Below, in pieces: positions 5,382-6,854 of a stretch of 6,854 nucleotides of DNA. This DNA is from Ruminococcus sp. (lineage in GTDB: Bacteria > Bacillota > Clostridia > Oscillospirales > Ruminococcaceae), in NCBI GenBank assembly GCA_023667165.1, contig JAMPAO010000122.1:1-6854 (forward strand), written 5' to 3'. The position numbers were made by a program, and so were the translations under genes. The notes beneath the pieces were generated by a model. It saw only the letters and a program-made list of their open reading frames with translations. It was not told the DNA's origin and did not search any database. Position 1 is the first letter of the stretch. Each line of letters begins with the position of its first letter.

Positions 5382-5423
5382 GTGATCCGCATAACCGAAA
5401 AAAAGAAATATGCGGAAGATCAC
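5382..5423 (+). promoter_or_regulatory. Hairpin in the leader of the membrane-protein gene
   Basis: GTGATCCGCATA (5382-5393) can pair with TATGCGGAAGATCAC (5409-5423) as a 12-pair stem with a three-base bulge on the 3' side and a 15-base purine-rich loop. It lies in the predicted leader, 37-78 bases before the ATG. A T-run (5439-5445) occurs 15 bases later, too far away for an ordinary terminator. A role in RNA stability or attenuation is possible but unproved. Confidence 0.45.
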
Positions 5424-5459
5424 CGTCTTGATCCATACATTTTTTAAGGGAGGATATAT

Positions 5460-5951
5460 ATGACAACATTTTTACTTTCACTGCTTGTGATAGCCGGTAT
5501 CACGCTTATGCTGTATTCGGCGGTTGCGCTGGTGCAGGATAAACGCTTTTTCGGCTCTGCGCCAAAGGACGCCCAAAGGCTGATACAGTCCAAGCCGGAG
5601 CGGTTCAAAGGGCAGCATTTGCTGGGATGGGCGCTTTTGATCCTAAGCCTGCTCATGCTCATAGCAGCCGCGGTTTTGGCTGTATTAAACGGCATGGAAA
5701 ACGGTTTTGGATTTCGGCAGTTTTTCGTAAGATTTCTGATCATGCTGTACGCTTATAAGGCGTATGATATGATCTGCTTTGACTTTTTGCTGGTGACCCG
5801 CACGCGTTTCTTCCAGCGTTATTACCCCGAGGTAGACGTATGCGAGAGCTTTCACAAATACGGCTTTAACTTAAAAAGCCAGATAATACGTATTATCGTA
5901 TATCCGTTCGTCTGTGCGTTTTTTGCATGGATATGCACGCTGATACGGTAG
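5460..5951 (+). CDS. Small multi-pass membrane protein, unknown function
   Basis: This is a 163-residue protein of a family I do not recognise. Four hydrophobic helices are visible at about residues 3-25, 54-77, 88-112 and 141-162. A basic hydrophilic loop (27-53) lies between the first two and an acidic/basic loop (113-139) between the last two. An even number of spans puts both ends on the same side, and the positive loops suggest the 27-53 and 113-139 segments face the cytoplasm. That topology is inferred. No signal peptide or catalytic motif is seen. The ATG has AAGGGAGG at 5446-5453 with six bases between. Its own promoter and leader hairpin precede it, and the hydrolase gene follows 72 bases after its stop, probably on the same transcript. 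Confidence 0.8.
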   Translation: MTTFLLSLLVIAGITLMLYSAVALVQDKRFFGSAPKDAQRLIQSKPERFKGQHLLGWALLILSLLMLIAAAVLAVLNGMENGFGFRQFFVRFLIMLYAYKAYDMICFDFLLVTRTRFFQRYYPEVDVCESFHKYGFNLKSQIIRIIVYPFVCAFFAWICTLIR

Positions 5952-5986
5952 ATCCTGCTGCGTTTTACGGCCGCCTTGCGGGATCT
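5950..5986 (+). other. Intercistronic hairpin before the hydrolase gene
   Basis: AGATCCTGC (5950-5958) pairs with GCGGGATCT (5978-5986), nine pairs including one G-U, around a 19-base loop. The 5' arm includes the last two bases of the membrane-protein stop codon. No U-tract follows, so it is not a terminator. It could modulate expression between the two genes. Confidence 0.35.
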
Positions 5987-5991
5987 GACCG

Positions 5992-6005
5992 ATAAACCGA
6001 AATTT
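5992..6005 (+). repeat. Leader repeat ATAAACCGAAATTT, copy 2 of 2
   Basis: This is an exact copy of the 14 bases at 4632-4645. It lies just ahead of the ribosome site GGAAAGGA (6008-6015) of the hydrolase gene. Confidence 0.6.
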
Positions 6006-6023
6006 ACGGAAAGGAAAAACAGT

Positions 6024-6800
6024 ATGGAAGCAAAAGAGTTCGGAAAAGGACACAGCCGTAAGGTGCTGCTGATACCGGGCAATATGATGAGCCGAAAGCA
6101 GTTCGGAAACGTAATACCTATCCTGGAAAAGGATTTTCACGTCATTGCCGTCAGCACCGACGGATATGACGGGGTAACGGAATTTATCTCCGCCGAAAAA
6201 TCGGCGGAAAGCATAGAAGCATATATATCGGATAATCTCGAAGCTCACGTCGATCTTGTTTTCGGCGAATCCTTCGGCTCCGCGTCGGCGGGACTGCTGT
6301 TCCACAGGCAAAAGGTCAAAATAGATTCCGTCATAATGAACGGACCGCAGTATATGAAGCTCGGATTTCTTACCGGTCTGCTCGGAGGAATTATCCCGAA
6401 AAATCAGTATCGGCTGATCGAAAAGGTAAAGAGCGGGAGAGAAAGAGGCAGGATGCCTCTCATGCTCAAGCTCTATACGCGCGCCGACGACGCGAATATG
6501 CTTAAAATGTTTGAGGCTATGCCCGACAATATCACCTTGAAAACGCTGCAAAACTGCATGAATGAGGCGATCTGCTTATATGATACGATAGACGCGTTCG
6601 AACCCGATCCGAATGCAAAGGTTTCGGTCTGGCACGGTGCCAGGGAGCCGAATATGAAAACAGCGCTGAAAAAGCTGAAAAGAGCCTTTCCGAACCTTGA
6701 AGACCACCCCTTTGAGGGAATGGGACACGGGGATATCATAGGTCATCCCGAGCTGATGGCTGAGGAGATCAAAAAATTTGCGGACAGACAGCTTTTTTAA
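6024..6800 (+). CDS. Alpha/beta hydrolase
   Basis: This is a 258-residue cytoplasmic protein of the alpha/beta-hydrolase fold. An early strand and oxyanion region is seen at VLLIPGNMM (14-22). The nucleophile elbow LVFGESFGSASAG (78-90) contains GESFG with Ser83. The late acid position is at WHGAREPNMK (203-212), where Glu208 stands in place of the more usual Asp. The catalytic histidine is His235 in GMGHGD. With this Ser-Glu-His set it is probably an active esterase or acyl-hydrolase; the substrate cannot be read from the sequence. The ATG at 6024 is chosen because GGAAAGGA lies eight bases upstream. An in-frame TTG at 5976 lacks such a site. It probably shares a transcript with the membrane-protein gene, suggesting a membrane- or lipid-linked job, which is inference only. 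No terminator with a T-run was seen directly after the stop. Confidence 0.85.
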   Translation: MEAKEFGKGHSRKVLLIPGNMMSRKQFGNVIPILEKDFHVIAVSTDGYDGVTEFISAEKSAESIEAYISDNLEAHVDLVFGESFGSASAGLLFHRQKVKIDSVIMNGPQYMKLGFLTGLLGGIIPKNQYRLIEKVKSGRERGRMPLMLKLYTRADDANMLKMFEAMPDNITLKTLQNCMNEAICLYDTIDAFEPDPNAKVSVWHGAREPNMKTALKKLKRAFPNLEDHPFEGMGHGDIIGHPELMAEEIKKFADRQLF

Positions 6801-6854
6801 GGCAATACCGCACAAAGATTGCGTGCGGATTGCGCAGTCAGATTTTTCGTCAGA
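6801..6854 (+). repeat. Hairpin-bearing intergenic sequence, possibly a dispersed repeat
   Basis: Immediately after the hydrolase stop, CCGCAC (6808-6813) and GTGCGG (6823-6828) form a perfect six-pair stem with a nine-base loop. A GC-rich stretch then TTTTT at about 6843-6847 follow, too far off for a standard terminator. The run of TTGCG repeats and the TCAGA...TCAGA ending resemble a family of dispersed intergenic repeats I recall from Ruminococcus-like genomes; this is memory, not a search. The element runs off the window edge. Confidence 0.4.

Noticed and set aside
5976..5978. TTG as upstream start of the hydrolase
   Set aside because: It has no ribosome site and lies in a hairpin loop, while ATG 6024 has GGAAAGGA at good spacing.
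5871..6551. 226-codon minus-strand frame across the membrane-protein/hydrolase boundary
   Set aside because: It spans two genes and their gap in antisense, with no start signal.
1..6854. CRISPR array, tRNA or rRNA genes, insertion sequence
   Set aside because: No regularly spaced repeats, cloverleaf-like sequence, rRNA sequence or transposase frame was seen on either strand.

Overview
The window looks like chromosomal DNA from a low-to-mid GC anaerobic Firmicute, most likely a Ruminococcus-like member of the Oscillospiraceae. Four things suggest this: purine-rich AGGAGG-type ribosome binding sites, near-consensus sigma-A promoters, a GTP-type PEP carboxykinase of gut clostridial character, and the protein families present. 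The lineage is inferred from sequence character, not from a database match.

Layout. (1) 1-2113, plus strand: pckG, a complete GTP-dependent PEP carboxykinase. It has a possible long leader and a textbook rho-independent terminator. (2) 2123-4328, minus strand, convergent with pckG: a gene cluster transcribed leftward from a good promoter at 4385-4413. In transcription order it holds a degenerate metallo-beta-lactamase-fold protein, the C-terminal half of a zinc-type macrodomain whose front half is missing, a complete class M sirtuin (SirTM) overlapping that remnant, and a small lipoprotein reading frame broken by one base in an A6 run and lacking any globular domain. (3) 4329-4661: a regulator-rich intergenic region with palindromic operator-like sites, A/T-tract palindromes and a perfect extended-minus-10 promoter. 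(4) 4662-6800, plus strand: a GNAT acetyltransferase, a four-helix membrane protein and an alpha/beta hydrolase. The first two have related strong promoters. The first and third share a 14-base leader motif.

How the genes fit together. PckG interconverts oxaloacetate and PEP; in succinate-forming gut anaerobes it often runs in the carboxylating direction. SirTM in staphylococci and streptococci is a protein ADP-ribosyltransferase paired with a macrodomain hydrolase that removes the mark, usually next to a lipoate-ligase/GcvH-like pair. Here the sirtuin keeps its visible catalytic and zinc residues. The macrodomain has lost its zinc-binding and first ADP-ribose-binding segments, and neither the lipoyl carrier nor the ligase is in view. 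The locus therefore resembles a writer whose local eraser is broken, with decayed reading frames on both sides. That is the most interesting biology here. The second notable item is the paired palindromic operator at 4436-4476, for which no regulator gene is visible.
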